Positions 27,582 through 41,100 are shown, counted from the first letter of the stretch. The stretch: 64,000 nt of DNA from Argentina anserina (GCF_933775445.1 NC_065874.1:15271001-15335000), one strand, 5' to 3'. Made by a program: numbers and translations. The notes: generated by a model not told the origin, from the sequence alone.

Positions 27582-28274
27582 ATGAGGAGGGGACGCGGAG
27601 CCTCCGCCGCTGCCGCGGCTGCCAGAGCGAATGGGCCGCCGACCGAGCCAAACGGAGCCAGGCCCGTTAAAGAGGTGAAGTACCGGGGAGTTCGGAAGAG
27701 ACCGTGGGGGAAATACGCGGCGGAGATTCGAGACCCGTTTAAGAAGAGCCGGGTCTGGCTCGGGACCTTCGAGTCCGCCGAGGACGCGGCTCGCGCCTAC
27801 GACGCCGCCGCCCGCGTCCTCCGCGGACCCAAAGCCAAGACCAACTTCCCGACATATTCCAACCAGTTATGTTACAACAACAACAACCCGACCGATCCCA
27901 ACTTCGAAGGCAAGTTGTTCGGGTCGGGTTACGGGTTTCAAGAGGACGACCAAATGGGTCCCGCCAGACCCGCTTCCAGCGGCATGAGCTCAACCGTGGA
28001 GTCGTTCAGCGGGCCGAGGCCCGCGCCGCAGCGATCGTCGACTGCGGCGGAGTCGTCGCGGCAGAAGCAGCCGCGGACGCCGCCGATGGATCCGGAGGAT
28101 TGCCACAGCGACTGCGACTCGTCGTCCTCGGTGGTGGAGGACGATGGGGACTTTGTTGCGTCGTCGTCGTTCCGGAAACCGCTGGAGTTTGATCTCAATT
28201 TCCCACCGTTGGATGAGCTCGACGGAGGAGGAGGGGACGGTCAGGATCTTGGCTGGACAGCACTGTGTCTTTGA
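27582..28274 (+). CDS. AP2/ERF transcription repressor with EAR motif (ERF group VIII-like)
   Basis: An intronless gene for a 230-residue nuclear transcription factor that should bind GCC-box DNA. The single AP2 domain spans about residues 33-90 ([19 protein letters not shown], later [17 protein letters not shown]), with the DNA-contacting arginines and tryptophans in place. The alanine-rich N-terminus, the STVESFSGP segment and the C-terminal DLNFPP EAR motif (residues 204-209) match class II ERF repressors such as ERF3/ERF4/ERF7. The EAR motif recruits co-repressors of the TOPLESS or SIN3 type in known relatives. The coding region is GC-rich relative to its flanks, as is common for intronless ERF genes. 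The exact orthologue cannot be assigned. Confidence 0.95.
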   Translation: MRRGRGASAAAAAARANGPPTEPNGARPVKEVKYRGVRKRPWGKYAAEIRDPFKKSRVWLGTFESAEDAARAYDAAARVLRGPKAKTNFPTYSNQLCYNNNNPTDPNFEGKLFGSGYGFQEDDQMGPARPASSGMSSTVESFSGPRPAPQRSSTAAESSRQKQPRTPPMDPEDCHSDCDSSSSVVEDDGDFVASSSFRKPLEFDLNFPPLDELDGGGGDGQDLGWTALCL

Positions 28275-30560
28275 TTTACTGATGATGACGATTATTTGAC
28301 GAGCAAAGAATGATCAATGAGTTCAATACTCTTCTTCTTCTATTTCTTGTTAAATAACATTAAAACGATCTTATATCTCTGCATTATGGCATTGTGTTTG
28401 ATGAGAATGGCCTTCTTATTTTTCTCATATTTAGACTAGAAACAAATCATCATGAGGATCTTGTTCTTGTTGTTGTAATGTTATGTATTAGGGTTTGTAA
28501 AATGTGGGATCTGGGTTTCTCCAATCCCCCACCTTAGCTTGTTGTTCACAAAGTTACCATAAACGCTTATCTAATGAGGAAATGAAGATTTGAGGGTTTT
28601 TCTCTTGTTCTGTATTTCATATGCCATTGAATAGATTTGGGTACCCATTCAATTCTTTTCATTGAAACTTATGTGAAGAATGACCGAATGTGACGTGGTT
28701 AATCTGCATGGTAGGTTTGGCCTTTGGGGTAATGAAAGAACACAAGAAACCATATATTTGAAGAAATTTCATTTCCTTTGTGTTTCTTCTATCTTTTGGG
28801 TATACATTCCCTTGTGATATTGAGGCACTAGAATGATTAAATGGCATAAGATGTGCTTAGTGCATTGATAAAGAATTGAGAGCAACCATATAAGGGTGTT
28901 TAGGTCTTTTCTTTTGAAAAGCTACTCTTTAAATACCATTGCTATGTACTGTAACGATTAACCAAGAATTCACAATGTAGTCATTCAGCTTTTCAACGTT
29001 TTCTTTACTGCTTCCTTCACTTTCTGCATTTAGTACAATAAACCATGAATGTTATCAGGAATGTGGTCAACAATTGCATGCAATGACCAATTCGGCAATT
29101 GGGAAGTTTGAACTTGGACTAAGAAATCAAAATTCGAATCCCATGCCATGCCATCTTTGCTAGTAGAGGGCTGTATTGGTTGGTGGGACATAATTGTCAC
29201 CCCCATTCTTTCTTTTGGCCAATGCCAATAGCAATGTTTATAAATTGGTTTTTATTTTTGTTGGGTGTGATGTAGGGGTGGGAATTGTGATGGTTCAAGT
29301 TGGGAAGTGGAAGGAGACTCCCAAGAAGATGCAAATTGTCATTGTGCGCATGTAAGATTTCATATTGGATTTTCTCTAGGGATGGCATCATCGAGAGTTC
29401 ACAAAAATGTGACCGGAGTGGGGTGCTGACTGAGGCAGCAGCTTTGGCCAGCTGGGTAAGTAACGTAGATTTCATGGCTTGTACATTTTCACCTACGGTA
29501 TGTACTATAGAAATAATAGAATACAGCAGTAGAAGACATTGTACTATAGACTCGTTGTTTTTGTAAGCTTGGCAAATTTGGATTTCGTGCCGCCTTCTCT
29601 TATAGGCTGAGGTCGTCGTCACACTGATTCTTGCTCTTGATGCAGCAAGAATCGGAATGACATATTTCGTCTTATCCTACGGGAAATTACATTACCCTAG
29701 TGTTATGACATAGTAAGTTATTCACAAATCACAACCGTCCGTCTCGTAGGAGCAAAGTATAGTGTAGAAACCGAATGGTTGCTCCATTGTACAAACTCTT
29801 AAGTACATGCAAACCCAACATTCCTCCCGTCTTCTACAATTTCCTTCCATGCCGACCAATTTTGATTAATGAGTTGGTTGATGCTGGTTTCTTCTTCAAT
29901 TGATTTGGTTACACAGAATACTGCTGGGCCAATGTGTTATCAAATAAAGGCCAGCTAATATCGACTGCAATGCTAAAACAGAGGCTGACACCTGCTGAAA
30001 ATATGACAATGCTATAACTTTGTGTCCCCTCTTTCTCTGAATATTAATTGAACAAGTGTAGCTACTTTGTAAGGGTACAAGCTCAGCCTTCAGCTTAATT
30101 GCCAGAAGAAAGAAATGAGGGAATGAGAAACCAGTGTCAGCCTTCAGCATGAGGAGTGTTTTCTACAGTCTAACGTACAGCATCAAGTTCAACTGAAGAA
30201 AAAGATGGATGTCAATTTTTTCTTTGTAGAGAAAAATTCATTTTTACCGGTATCAATATCACATAGTTTATCATTCTTGTCTGGAATGATTGTATCACTT
30301 AAGCATGCTAATTTGTGTACTCTTCGTTTATGAATGATGATTATTATTTTGATAACATAGTTGAGGAAATTTTACGAATAGTGAAAATATCGGTATGCCA
30401 ATATATTCATCTTCCATTGTCCTAAGAAAAATTGTTTGTAAACTTTGAACATTATATTAAAAAGTCATCACAAAAATTTCTTGACATTCAAATGTCACGC
30501 AACCTTTTAGTTGATTTCTCTAAAACATTGCTAATACATATTTTGTTCAAGCAAATAACA
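28275..30560. other. Intergenic spacer after the ERF gene
   Basis: 3' UTR, then AT-rich DNA. A 141-codon minus-strand frame at 29197-29622 lacks domains or gene-like structure and is not called. No RNA gene was recognised. Confidence 0.5.
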
Positions 30561-31220
30561 ACGCTGGACCGGCTCTTAAGATGTACAATAAGAGCAACGA
30601 CACATGGCCCCAAATTTTAGGACCTATATACACACCTAGCAAATATATTAATCTTGCAAAGTGGCCTTTTTGCACAAAACCTTGAGTGTTTCAGTTGACA
30701 ATTTGATGGTCACTTACTCACTACTAACTTCCACCGGTTCAAGAGTTCGATTCACATTAGTGACATTACTGCATTTTTACATCATATATATATTTTTAAT
30801 TCTTTTATTCTTTTAGACCACATTTCCTTTTTCTTTAGTTGGTAAATACATTTATCCAAATATCCCTCATCATTTTTTCGTATTTCCTTAAAATTTCTTA
30901 ATTCGTTGGATAAATATACTAGTTATCCTTGATCTTTCTTCATCCTTTTTTTGCCTATTAGTTTGTGTTTAAGAGATATTTTGTTAAGAGTAAGATATCA
31001 TAGTTTGTTGATAAAGAAAGGAGAAAATTAATCATATATAGACTCAAATCAAATTAAAAAAAATAGAAAAATTAATCTATTTGGTTGTATGCGACTTAAA
31101 TTTGCAACAATATTTTGCAACTAATTTATTTAATAATATATTTATATAAAACCTTGCAAAAAGTTAGGGCCGTAATTTTAATTTTGCACAGGTCTCCAAA
31201 TGTTTTGAGACCGCTCTAGC
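30560..31220. mobile_element. Possible degenerate DNA transposon
   Basis: The segment is bounded by GGACCGGCTCT-like (about 30566) and GAGACCGCTCTAG-like (about 31207) strings, with a very AT-rich interior. Similar ends occur in plant non-autonomous DNA elements. Neither clear inverted termini nor a target duplication was found. Confidence 0.25.
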
Positions 31221-32130
31221 TCTGGTAAACGAAACATGAATGCCATCAGGGTCTGAGCTTTCTTTCTGGCAACCAATTTGATGATAGCAACAAGCAGCTC
31301 TTCTATTGAAACCTTTTCAAGCCTTTTTTTTAGCATTGGAGTATTGGACTATTGGAGTAGTAAATGAATAATGCAAGATATAAACTCTTCCATTAGCTGT
31401 CGTGCAATGTCTTGACACTATGAGTCTTCAACTCAGATTTCATTGTCACCTTCGATGTGTAAAATTTTATTGGGAAATTAACGGTCTCATAATGTTTTTA
31501 TTTTGTTTGGGCTTTTGTTGGCTGCTTTCGTGTATTTCCTATTTCTGTGACTTTTGCAATAGAGAAACTAACCTTGTTGCTTGCGAAATAACAAAGCAGG
31601 AGGTGATTGATGATGAAATGGATTGCTCAAAACTCCATATTAATAGATTTTGTGAAGCAGAATAATGCAACTATCATCAACATTCTTTTCCGTAATGTTG
31701 AACTTCAACCTATATTTGTTGCTTGAAAGCTTGAGACCTTCTTCAACATTTCAACTGTCATTGCATAAACTAGCTAGCTAGCTACAACTGTTAAGAATGT
31801 TATATATACTGCTCAACCTCAACATTATAATTTTTCCAGATTTATAGTTGAAAGAAATTTTGAGGACTAACGGATTTCATCCTCAAGAAGGTCGCCATTC
31901 CTTGGTGGATTAGGACTTCGGTGGAAGATAATTGGAAGATTCTTTTTTTTTTCTCTCTCTTTTGCTTTTATAAGGTTTATGCATATTTCAGATATGAAGG
32001 TTACCAGAAAAATTAGCAAGGTTTGGTCTTTAGGACCCTGCGCTGGGACAAATCAGGAAGTGACTCGCGATTTTTTTTTCTGTTTTTACTTTTGGTTAAT
32101 TTGTGTCCTTATCATGTTGTCTATGTCATT
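31221..32130. other. Intergenic spacer
   Basis: No gene or identifiable repeat. Short open frames (for example 31402-31665) look like chance. Confidence 0.5.
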
Positions 32131-32144
32131 AAAAAGATATACAA

Positions 32145-33321
32145 TTACGGAGGGCGCAAGGCGCATGAGAGAAAACCCTAGATGTTGGAGTCATTTGCTC
32201 CATCTATGGAGATTTTCAACAGCTCTCTCACCATGGTGGCCCTCTCAAGCTAAGGGTCGGCAATGGGCCGGGTCGAGCCGGGCTTCAATGATTTTTTTTT
32301 CAATTTTTCGGGTCGTGCTTACTACTAAAATCTAGGCCCACGGGCTACTTACGACCCTGGCCCTTATGAGCTTTTCCGAGCCTGGGCCTTACGGGCTTTT
32401 CCGGGCCGGACCCATTATATTTATGTGTAATGTATATTTTTTATAAAAAAAAGTATATGGTAATTATTTAACTAAAATATAGTACAAACAATAAGAAATA
32501 TAACTAAATAATTTAACTAATTAACATATACAACAAATAAATACATATAAAATTATTAATTTTAAAAATGAATGGGCTTTTGGTCGGGATTTTTAGGGCC
32601 GGGCCGGGCTTTGGTCTAATGGGCCAGGCCAAGGCTTTGAACTCTCGGCCTCTACCCAGCCTTATACCCATAAGGCCGGGCTTTGACCGGGCCGGGCCTT
32701 CAGCCTTATGCTGGGCTACCCATGGGCCAAATGATAACCCTTATCTCAAGCCTCCCTCCATTGGAAGCCTTCACAAGCCTCCTTACTATGGCAGCGATCT
32801 CAAGCTCCTCTCCTTTGGTGCTCATCGATCACCCTCCCCATCTCTTTCCTCAGCTGATGGTTCCTAAGTCAGATCTTTGAGTCGGTTATGGCAAGTGGCG
32901 TCACATGCTTTGGTGGTCTAGCGGCAATGCAAGTGGAGGATATCTCCAACAATTGTAATGGCGGCACAAGGTTTTGGACTTCAGTGGCGTCGATGAATCA
33001 GCCAATACGTTTTCCAGATCCGATCATCTTATGAATTTAAGTCGGAGCTGAGGCCTTTGGGCATGGGTTGTGGATCGAATATGAGGAGGCATGCATCAAG
33101 ACCTCTCTGGGCCGAGTTTGGTCCTAGGCTTTTGGGCCCAGGTCTAGGCGGGTTATTAGAATATGTTTTTTTGTTCTTCAATCATGGCAATTTAGATTTC
33201 TAGTGGACATACCTATGTTATGTACCAACTATGTGTTCTCTCATAACCTCCTGTCTATCCATACGGTTAGCGGAGGAGTATGTAATAGGTATCTAACCTT
33301 TGATGATTTTCCTAAAAAGAA
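32145..33321 (+). mobile_element. Non-LTR retroposon (SINE- or LINE-derived), interrupted by a MITE
   Basis: A 14-bp direct repeat, AAAAAGATATACAA, flanks the segment at 32131-32144 and 33322-33335. The right end is an A-rich tail (CCTAAAAAGAAA). Long variable target duplications with an A-tail are the mark of LINE-type integration. Without the nested MITE the insert is about 676 bp. It has no recognisable protein domain, so whether it is a SINE, a truncated LINE tail or another retroposed RNA is open. Confidence 0.7.
32251..32743. mobile_element. hAT-type MITE, 493 bp
   Basis: Starts TAAGGGT and ends ACCCTTA, with a perfect 8-bp target duplication TCTCAAGC at 32243-32250 and 32744-32751. 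The 8-bp duplication and TA(A)GGG-type ends fit the hAT superfamily. Subterminal GGGCCGGGC repeats flank an AT-rich centre. It has no coding capacity and is inserted in the retroposon at 32145-33321. Confidence 0.88.
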
Positions 33322-33335
33322 AAAAAGATATACAA

Positions 33336-34760
33336 GTACGTGTCTTCTTTTTTTATGGGAAAGAGTTTAAATCAAATATGTGAACCTCCATGGCCTCTGC
33401 CATGTTGAAAACAAGGGCATGATTAATATCATTAGGAACCTTATTCTTTCAAATATTGTCATTAAGCAAAGTATGTCACTGCTAAATGCATCAGCTGCAA
33501 ATTTTGTCTCTCTTAGACCGTGTGCAAAAATGCATCAACCACTAATTTTCCAAGTCTCTAAGGCAAATCAAAGACCCTATAAATTGTAATAATGACGAGC
33601 TTAAAGTCTCTATCCATCCACTTCCAACCTTCTATAGTTCTATGTTCGTTGTTTTATAGCCAATGTTTTTCTATCTTCTTTGAACTACCAACAATCGATA
33701 ACTCGGATTACAAAATCCCTAGCTACCGCTGAGTCACCGACCATCGAACGATCACGTAGGTGGCCGGGTATCTTTGATTTAGGTCTTGAATTGGTAAGTA
33801 TATATATTAGGTTTTAAGCGATCTGACATAGATGAGAAACTGCCAACAAAATTGAATCGCAAGTAGCAAAGTGCTACTGGCTAAACATTTCCTCACACGT
33901 AGCCTCCTTCACTCACCCATCCAAATGTTCAATAGACCAATACTACTTTCCTTTTGTTTCGTCTCCAAATAAACAAAGAAAACCTTGTTTTCTGTCGAGC
34001 GGTGATTCTGTTAATACTGAACACTTGGAGCTTATATATGTCTTTATCTGTATAGACGCATCCGATAAGAAAAACAAAGCCTAAACCTTGTTTTCTGTCG
34101 AGCGGTGATTCTGTTAATACTGAACACTTGGAGCTTATATATGTCTTTATCTGTATAGACGCATCCGATAAGAAAAACAAAGCCTAACCTTTGAGATTTA
34201 GTATTTCTTCATGTGGCAATCTTTGGCTGGCTAAATGCGTAAATGGTGGGCTGATTGGACACGTTGCATGACAAAGCAGCATGGGATCATGTTCCTTTTT
34301 AGCAATCACCAGCTGTGTCCATAAGAACTTAATTAAAGAACGTACAATTAGGAATCATTTACCCATTTAATATTCATCGATCAATTGACATCAATAATAG
34401 AGCTTAGGATCTGAATCAGACATAAGTAAAATTAAACACAAATGTTCATGTGATGACTTATGATTACCCTAGCTACTATATTTAATCTTTTGATTGTAAA
34501 TTTGATAAGAGTACATTACAACTGGATCGGAGGTGAACTAAGACCGTCTTCATGAAAAGGATTGATAATGAACACGATATGTAACCCTAAGTTTGATATG
34601 ATGGGATAATGAACTCGATGTATGAATTTGATATAACTCGATATGTAATCCTAATTTGTAAAATCAACAAGTCTAGTAATTAACTCATACAACCTTTGTT
34701 TTCCTTGAGCACAAATATAGCTTCTTTTATTTTTAAGCAAAACCGTACGTACAGGGTCAA
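33336..34760. other. Spacer before the DUF3537 gene
   Basis: AT-rich, without gene signals. It holds the perfect 103-bp duplication at 33981-34186. Confidence 0.5.
33981..34186. repeat. Perfect 103-bp tandem duplication
   Basis: Units 33981-34083 and 34084-34186 are identical by eye over their full length. They are non-coding and of recent origin. Confidence 0.95.
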
Positions 34761-34765
34761 ACAAG

Positions 34766-34773
34766 TATATATA
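34766..34773 (+). promoter_or_regulatory. Probable TATA box of the DUF3537 gene
   Basis: TATATATA lies about 190 bases before the start codon at 34961, followed by a C/T-rich leader typical of plant 5' UTRs. Confidence 0.4.
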
Positions 34774-34960
34774 GAAGGTCTTCAACATGATTTTCCAGTC
34801 TTCTTCTCTCTAACTCATTTTGGTTATAACCAAATCACCAAAGAAAACCATTACATATATTGATATATGTACCCCCTCTGTAGAACTCGTAACAGAGATC
34901 GATCAAAAACCCCTTCAGGAAACCGAGAGACTCATTTTCTTTTCTTTTTCTCCGAAATCC

Positions 34961-37162
34961 ATGGGGGACGAAAGCGGCGGCAGAGATGCTCTGCTGGCCG
35001 AACGGAGAAACATGATGTTCCAACGCTGCGTTTCGCACGCGCACGACGAGTTGAAGAGCTTCCGATCCTATCTCCGGTGGATGTGCGTCGACCAATCCAA
35101 CGCCGGCAGACTGTGTCTCTCTTGGAGCGTTTTCGTTGTTTTCACGATCGTCGTTCCGGCGTTGTCTCATTTCGTTTTCGGCTGCTCCTTCTGCGACGGG
35201 AAGCACAAGAGGCCGTACGACAGCGTTGTGCAGCTTTCGCTGAGCGGCGTGGCGACGTTGTCGTTTGTGTCCCTGTCGACGTTTGTGAGGAAGTTTGGAT
35301 TGAAGAGGTTTCTGTTTTTCGATAAGCTTTATGATGAGAGCGAGACGGTGAGGAAGGGTTACACCGCACAGCTTAATGTAAGTTTTCCATTATTTACTTT
35401 CTTCTTCCTCAATTGTTTAGGCTAATCAAGTGTTCTTTTATATGTTCTGCGTGTGAGAATACGAGATAATTGATGTGTTTAAAACAGTAATTCTTCATTA
35501 GAAGCATGATCGAAGTATGTCAATAGAGAAAAAGAGTGTCTTTAGCACCTCGTATGTTATAGGTGAGTATCGATCTTTTTGTTATCAAATGAAAGACATG
35601 CATGAGATTGCCAAAATAACGCTGTTAATAGTTAAAATTTCAATGTAATTTCAGTGGTGGAAGATATTTACCACAAGTCCATATAGCCAAATTATTTGTT
35701 TTGTGTGTGTGATTGGTAAGCCATTGGTTTAAAATTTCAGCTATATATAGTTATATACCTTTTATTAGTCTTCATCGGATACGGATGTTAGTCCACTTGA
35801 AGTCGTGTTTGTTGTTTCATTACGTAATGAAAAGAATGACGGAGACTCAATTTCTCATAATTATTACATCAAACCTGAAACGGAAAAGAAAAAAAAATCA
35901 TGTTCTAGCTAATATTGAAGTAAATGTACAAAAGCCACCGCGTAGGCAATTAGGCATGCATATATACCCTCATTTAGAAGTTAGAATCCTTTCATATCTA
36001 AGGTTCTACGGTCTAGGAGACTCAACTTAGTTTATATTTTTCTTGTAGAGATCTTTGAAGCTTGTTTGCTGCTTTGTCATACCAAGCTTTGTTGCCGAGA
36101 GTGTATACAAGATATGGTGGTACGCATCAGAAGCCTCGGAGATTCCTTTTGTGGGAAATGTTTATGCCAGTGCCGCAGTGGCATGCATAATGGAACTCTT
36201 TTCCTGGCTCTATCGCACTACCGTCATTTTCCTCGTCTGTGTTCTCTTCCGTCTCATATGCTACCTCCAAATCCTACGTCTACAAGACTTTGCCACAATG
36301 TTTGAAGTGGACTCTGATGTCGGATCAGTGTTATCTGAACACCTTAGGATCCGTAGGCACCTGCGGATCATAAGCCACAGGTGCCGCGATTTCATACTTT
36401 GGACACTCATTTTGGTCACAGGGAGCCAATTTGCGCTGTTGCTCATCACGACCAAGTCCAGCGCCATTTCGAGCCTTGATGTTTACAAAGGCGGCGAGCT
36501 TCTGGTATGCTTCGAATTCCTTTCCCTATATATATGTGATTAGAACTTTGATCTTTAATCATTTGTTTCATGCATCATGGCTTCATGATTAAGATGAAGC
36601 ATATATCGTAACAGTGTGATTCTTGTTTGGTACAGTTATGCTCCATAACTTTGAACACCGGGCTCCTCATCTTGCTGCGGAGTGCAACCAAAATCACACA
36701 CAAGGTGCAAGCAGTCACATGTCTTGCAGCAAAATGGCATGTCTGTGCCACATTAGACTCGTTTGATGCGACAACGGCTCAGGTGGCCAGTAACGGCCGG
36801 ATGTTCCGTAACGAATCCGATCAGGATGAAAGTGAGGACGAGGCTGAGGATGAAGAAGATGAACTGGACAACAGCAAGTTGATACCATCATATGCATATA
36901 GTACCATCTCTTTCCAGAAAAGACAAGCTCTAGGTAATAAAACATTGCATTTTCTATATATGTGAATTTCTTTGCTGATTTGCTGTAGTGTTTTACTCAT
37001 ATATTTTCTTCTTTACTTGCAGTGACATATTTTGAGAACAACAGAGCTGGCATTACTATTTACGGGTTTACATTAGACAGGACTACACTACACATGTTGT
37101 TTATGATTGAATTTTCGTTGATTCTATGGTTGCTGGGGAAGACCGTTAATAGTATTTCTTAA
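34961..37162 (+). CDS. DUF3537 family multi-pass membrane protein, 4 exons
   Basis: A plant-specific membrane protein family of unsettled biochemical function. Exons 34961-35377, 36049-36504, 36636-36933 and 37023-37162 join in frame to 436 residues, a normal family length. Hydrophobic segments lie near residues 50-70, 90-110, 143-165, 185-215 and 265-285, at the start of exon 3, and near the C-terminus (LHMLFMIEFSLILWLLGKT). The N-terminal block ending in FDKLYDESETVRKGY and the cysteine-rich FGCSFCDGK loop are family-like. Exon 3 encodes a strongly acidic cytosolic-type stretch (ESEDEAEDEEDEL). The reading frame is open farther upstream, but 34961 gives the expected MGDESGG-type start. Subcellular location cannot be read from the sequence. 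Confidence 0.9.
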
Positions 37163-38136
37163 TCAAGTAATTTAGGACTGTTTTTCTTTTTCATGGCGGG
37201 CTTCTCCTGCTGTGTTTATTTTTTATTTTTCCCACAGTTGTCAATGTTTATATTGCGATAGGAATTTTGCATTGCATTTTCTTGGCTTCACCATTATGGC
37301 TATTGCCTGCTCATTTACTTATCCACGGTTGTGGTACTACGATAAGCTAAGAGACGAAATACTTCATGTTTTTGAAAGTTCATATGAGTTCTCTTGGTTA
37401 ATGAGATCTTTCATAGAGACTTACTCGTAAGCGCATTCTTTTGAGCAAACACACTTTGGATCAAAACTTGGAAAGCGCATTATGGATCAAAATTCGGAAG
37501 TCACAGAAAAATTGATTTAGTTCGTCAAGACGACTTGGATAACGAGTAATAACATTAACTCGTTAACATTTGCCTCTTTAGGTGGGAAAAGAGTTAAACA
37601 GTGAAAATTTCAAATCATGCCGTTGACAATTTATATTGTTTTTATGACTATACTAAAAAAACAATGACTTGCTGACTTCGGATAGGCATAGTATGCATTG
37701 CTGTTTACTAGAACTGTTAGATACAAGAATAGCGAAAGTCTAAAGCACAATCGATGATGCTCTGAAGTTGTTTTTCCGGTGTGTCACCATCATTCGCAAT
37801 GTATTGCATTTTTGCCAAACACAAACCTCGAAGCCGATTGTCACAATGCAAGCGACGTGAAGTCATCTTGGGACTTTAATCAACAACCCTCTAAATCTAT
37901 TGCGCGTGCCACTTAGAGTCCCGTATGGTATACATCGTCGTATCGACCTTGACTACTTTACGAAACGTTCCGTCATTAGTCATTACAAGTTCACACCACC
38001 ACCAAAACGACGCCGCATTTCCTCCCCGTCGGTGTCAAAAGCACCGACCTGGAGTAGAAACAAAACAATACAAACCCTCCCCATGAATTGTTCTGCTTCT
38101 CTTTTTTGAATTCAAATCCAGAAAATCGGAAGTTCC
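37163..38136. other. Spacer between the DUF3537 and EHD genes
   Basis: 3' UTR of the upstream gene, then 5' flank of the EHD gene. A short open frame at 37212-37430 lacks a recognisable domain. Confidence 0.5.
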
Positions 38137-41100
38137 ATGGAAATTTCCTCAGTGCCGATCAGTTCATGCTCCAAAGAGCACCAGAGAATCTACCGGGAGT
38201 GGTTTCAGTTCGCCGATTCAGGTACAGTGCTTCACCGCCCACACCCCTCATTCTCTTTCTGTTTCGTCTGAAGCTTGGGAGATCACTCTTGTAGTCTTGT
38301 TCTCGCTTCGTTTCGGTTCTTCAGAAACTGGAACAAATGTAGATTTTGGTTTTGACTTTGTGCAGATAATGATGGCCGCATTACGGGGAGTGATGCTATC
38401 AAGTTCTTCGGCATGTCCAATCTGTCCAGGCAAGATCTCAAGCAGGTTAGCTTCGATTTCTTCGAGTTCATGTCTATTCATTTTTACTGAGTTGTAATTT
38501 TTTTTTTAGTTTCTTCTGTAGTAACTTAGTACTGTCTTGGGTTTAGTGGATTGGTTTGGAAAACATATAGATTAGTGTTAGTTGAGTTATAACATCTTCA
38601 GTTTTGTTCATTTTGAGTAATGCAACTTCTTCATCCGGGCCTTATTTGGTTCTGAAATCTCTATTGTCGAAATCAATCTCTATGTGTTCTGGAGGCTTTT
38701 GTTTCATCAGACAAGTGTTTACTTAATTAGTTTCTTTTTACTAAGGTTTGGGCGATCACCGATTCAAAGAGGCAGGGATTTCTCGGTTTCACTGAGTTCA
38801 TTGCTGCTATGCAGGTAATTTTGTTAGTCTATACTGATGGACACTGCAACCGCCTGTATTTTGATTACTGAGAATCTGATGTATTGTTTGTTGTTTGTTG
38901 TTTGTGTCACTTTTAGCTAGTTTCTCTTGCGCAGGCTGGACATCAGATTACAAATGATCTTTTGAATAGAAATGGTGGGTTGCTTTGGTATTGTTTTGTC
39001 TAATGATGTATGCTTATAGTGGTATAAGTATTCGGTTATGTTGCCAATTTAAGTACAAGTTGAATTTTGAAATGTTTCCTTTGTATGGCAGCCTTGGAAA
39101 GCTTGAATCCTCCTGTCATGGAGGGGTTGGATGTGTTATTAGTGGTAAATATGCTACAACCGTATTCATTCAATTCTGGTTTATGTTTTTTCGATATTAA
39201 ATTGATTTCATCTATTGGAGTACTCCATCCAGAAAAAAAAACGTTCGAACAAGACAAATGAGAACGAACTGAATGGTGAGGACTCTCTCAGTCTAAATGT
39301 GAGACTTGTATTTGTACTTGTGCTGTTGATTATGCACTTACATATCCAGTGATGCAGATGCTCCTGTGGTGCAACAATCACCTTCAGCACATTGGTTTTC
39401 TTCAAAATCATCCAAAAAGGTATCTCTAGTTCTCAGAAAAAATATTTTGAGGCCACCTCATATTCTTTCTATTTCCTTTGCTTTATTCAAAATTTCTTAT
39501 ATAAAAATTGAATTTTAGCTTTCGTAATGTGTGCTGATTACCTTGTATTATTATGACTTGGTATGCTAGTCTCTCTAAACCTTGTAATTCAATTTGAATT
39601 TGAATACCCAAAAGATGTAGCTTTTGGTTGTAAGATCTCCAATGGAAAATGCAAATGCTGTAGGTTGGTAACAGTTTGTTGCACATCTGCTGCAGAAGTG
39701 TTGTGCCTATTTTAAAGATAGGGAGAGGAGAAGCTTTCTCAATTCAGTTCCAAGAGTGTTTTTTACTTCAGAGTAATGTTAATTGACATGAATGAACAGT
39801 TTAATAATTTTACCATATTAAACTAATAAGATCTTTTGGTGGCTGAGTTGATGCTAAACTTTTTTATGCTCATGTATTGCAATTGTTTTGTTTTGTTACA
39901 CAACTTAGTTTGCTGATCTCATATATGGAATGACAATTTTCATAGGTTCCGCTCTCTGCTGTAACATCAATTGTAGATGGTTTGAAGAGATTATATATCC
40001 AGAAACTGAAGCCATTAGAAGTTATTTACAAGTTTAATGATTTTGTCTCCCCCTTACTGGTGAGTGAACGGTCTTACTTGTTTCAGTTTTTCCTTGAAAA
40101 AGTGATACTTGTTTTACTTTCTTTCATTTCTTTGAAAAATTGATACTAGCCAACTCTTCTTTGCTTACAGTTCCTTCTCGAAAAAAAAAAACCCCCAGTT
40201 ATTATTATTATTATTTTGGTTAATTCCCAGTTATTAAGTTTTGTTGTGTACATGATAATGATCAGCTTTTGTTTATCTTTTTATTATTCAGACAAACAGT
40301 GATTTTGATGCCAAACCCATGGTTATGCTCTTGGGTCAATATTCCACTGGAAAAACAACATTTATTAAACATTTGCTTAAATCTAGTTATCCAGGTGAGT
40401 AATCTTTCTTTGCGTTTTGTGTCTTGCCAGAACATTTATTTATTTATAATCTTTTCCATTTCTTATTGCATGTCACCCTTTGACAGGAGCTCACATTGGT
40501 CCAGAGCCTACAACAGATAGATTTGTTGTTGTTATGGTAATCTCAATATTAATTCTATTTCTAGTACTCTTGTAGTCTTATCTCACATAACAAAATAATA
40601 TTTGTCTATCTGTTTTATGTGTTTCCTGCAAGTTTTGAAAGCTATAAAACACTTCAGCTCCATTTAGAGTCGGTAGCAATTTTGAAAGAAACCATGATAA
40701 AAATTCTAATATTTGTTTTGGTTGATGTGTGTGTGTGTGTATTGTGTAGTGGATGATGGACCGTTTTAAGGCCATCAATAAAACCCTGTAGAAGATAGTA
40801 TAGTGTAAGAAAATGTATCGTTATAGGCCGGGGATTGAGGGTACTCTGCAAGATAGAGCAGTAGTAAATAATATCTACAATATTCACATATATACAAGGA
40901 TTTATAAACTGATTTTGATTATGAGTTTTAATTCATACGAGAAAGAAATAGATAAATTATATACATATATACAATTGACCATTCTTAAGCGCAAACAAAA
41001 CAAAGAAAAACACAAGAACACACATATGAGAATCTAGCAACCCTAGGCATGTTTATTTCATATCTAAGCCAAATTCAAGAGAAAACAGCCCACGCGGCCA

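Noticed and set aside
27739..28198. Antisense and shifted frames over the ERF gene
   Set aside because: The AP2 and EAR motifs fix the real frame; the others are arginine-rich or low-complexity shadows.
29197..29622. 141-codon minus-strand frame
   Set aside because: No domain, no gene-like neighbours, and ordinary AT-rich composition.
30735..30765. GTTCGATTC string resembling a tRNA T-loop or SINE B box
   Set aside because: No acceptor stem, anticodon arm or A box could be folded around it; it is probably part of a degenerate transposon.
37212..37430. 72-codon frame after the DUF3537 gene
   Set aside because: The DUF3537 gene already ends with its family-like C-terminus at 37162; the frame has no domain.
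39353..39357. Nearer acceptor (AG at 39348-39349) for EHD exon 7
   Set aside because: It gives a frameshift; the AG at 39356-39357 restores the frame into the conserved SAHWFSSKSSKK block.
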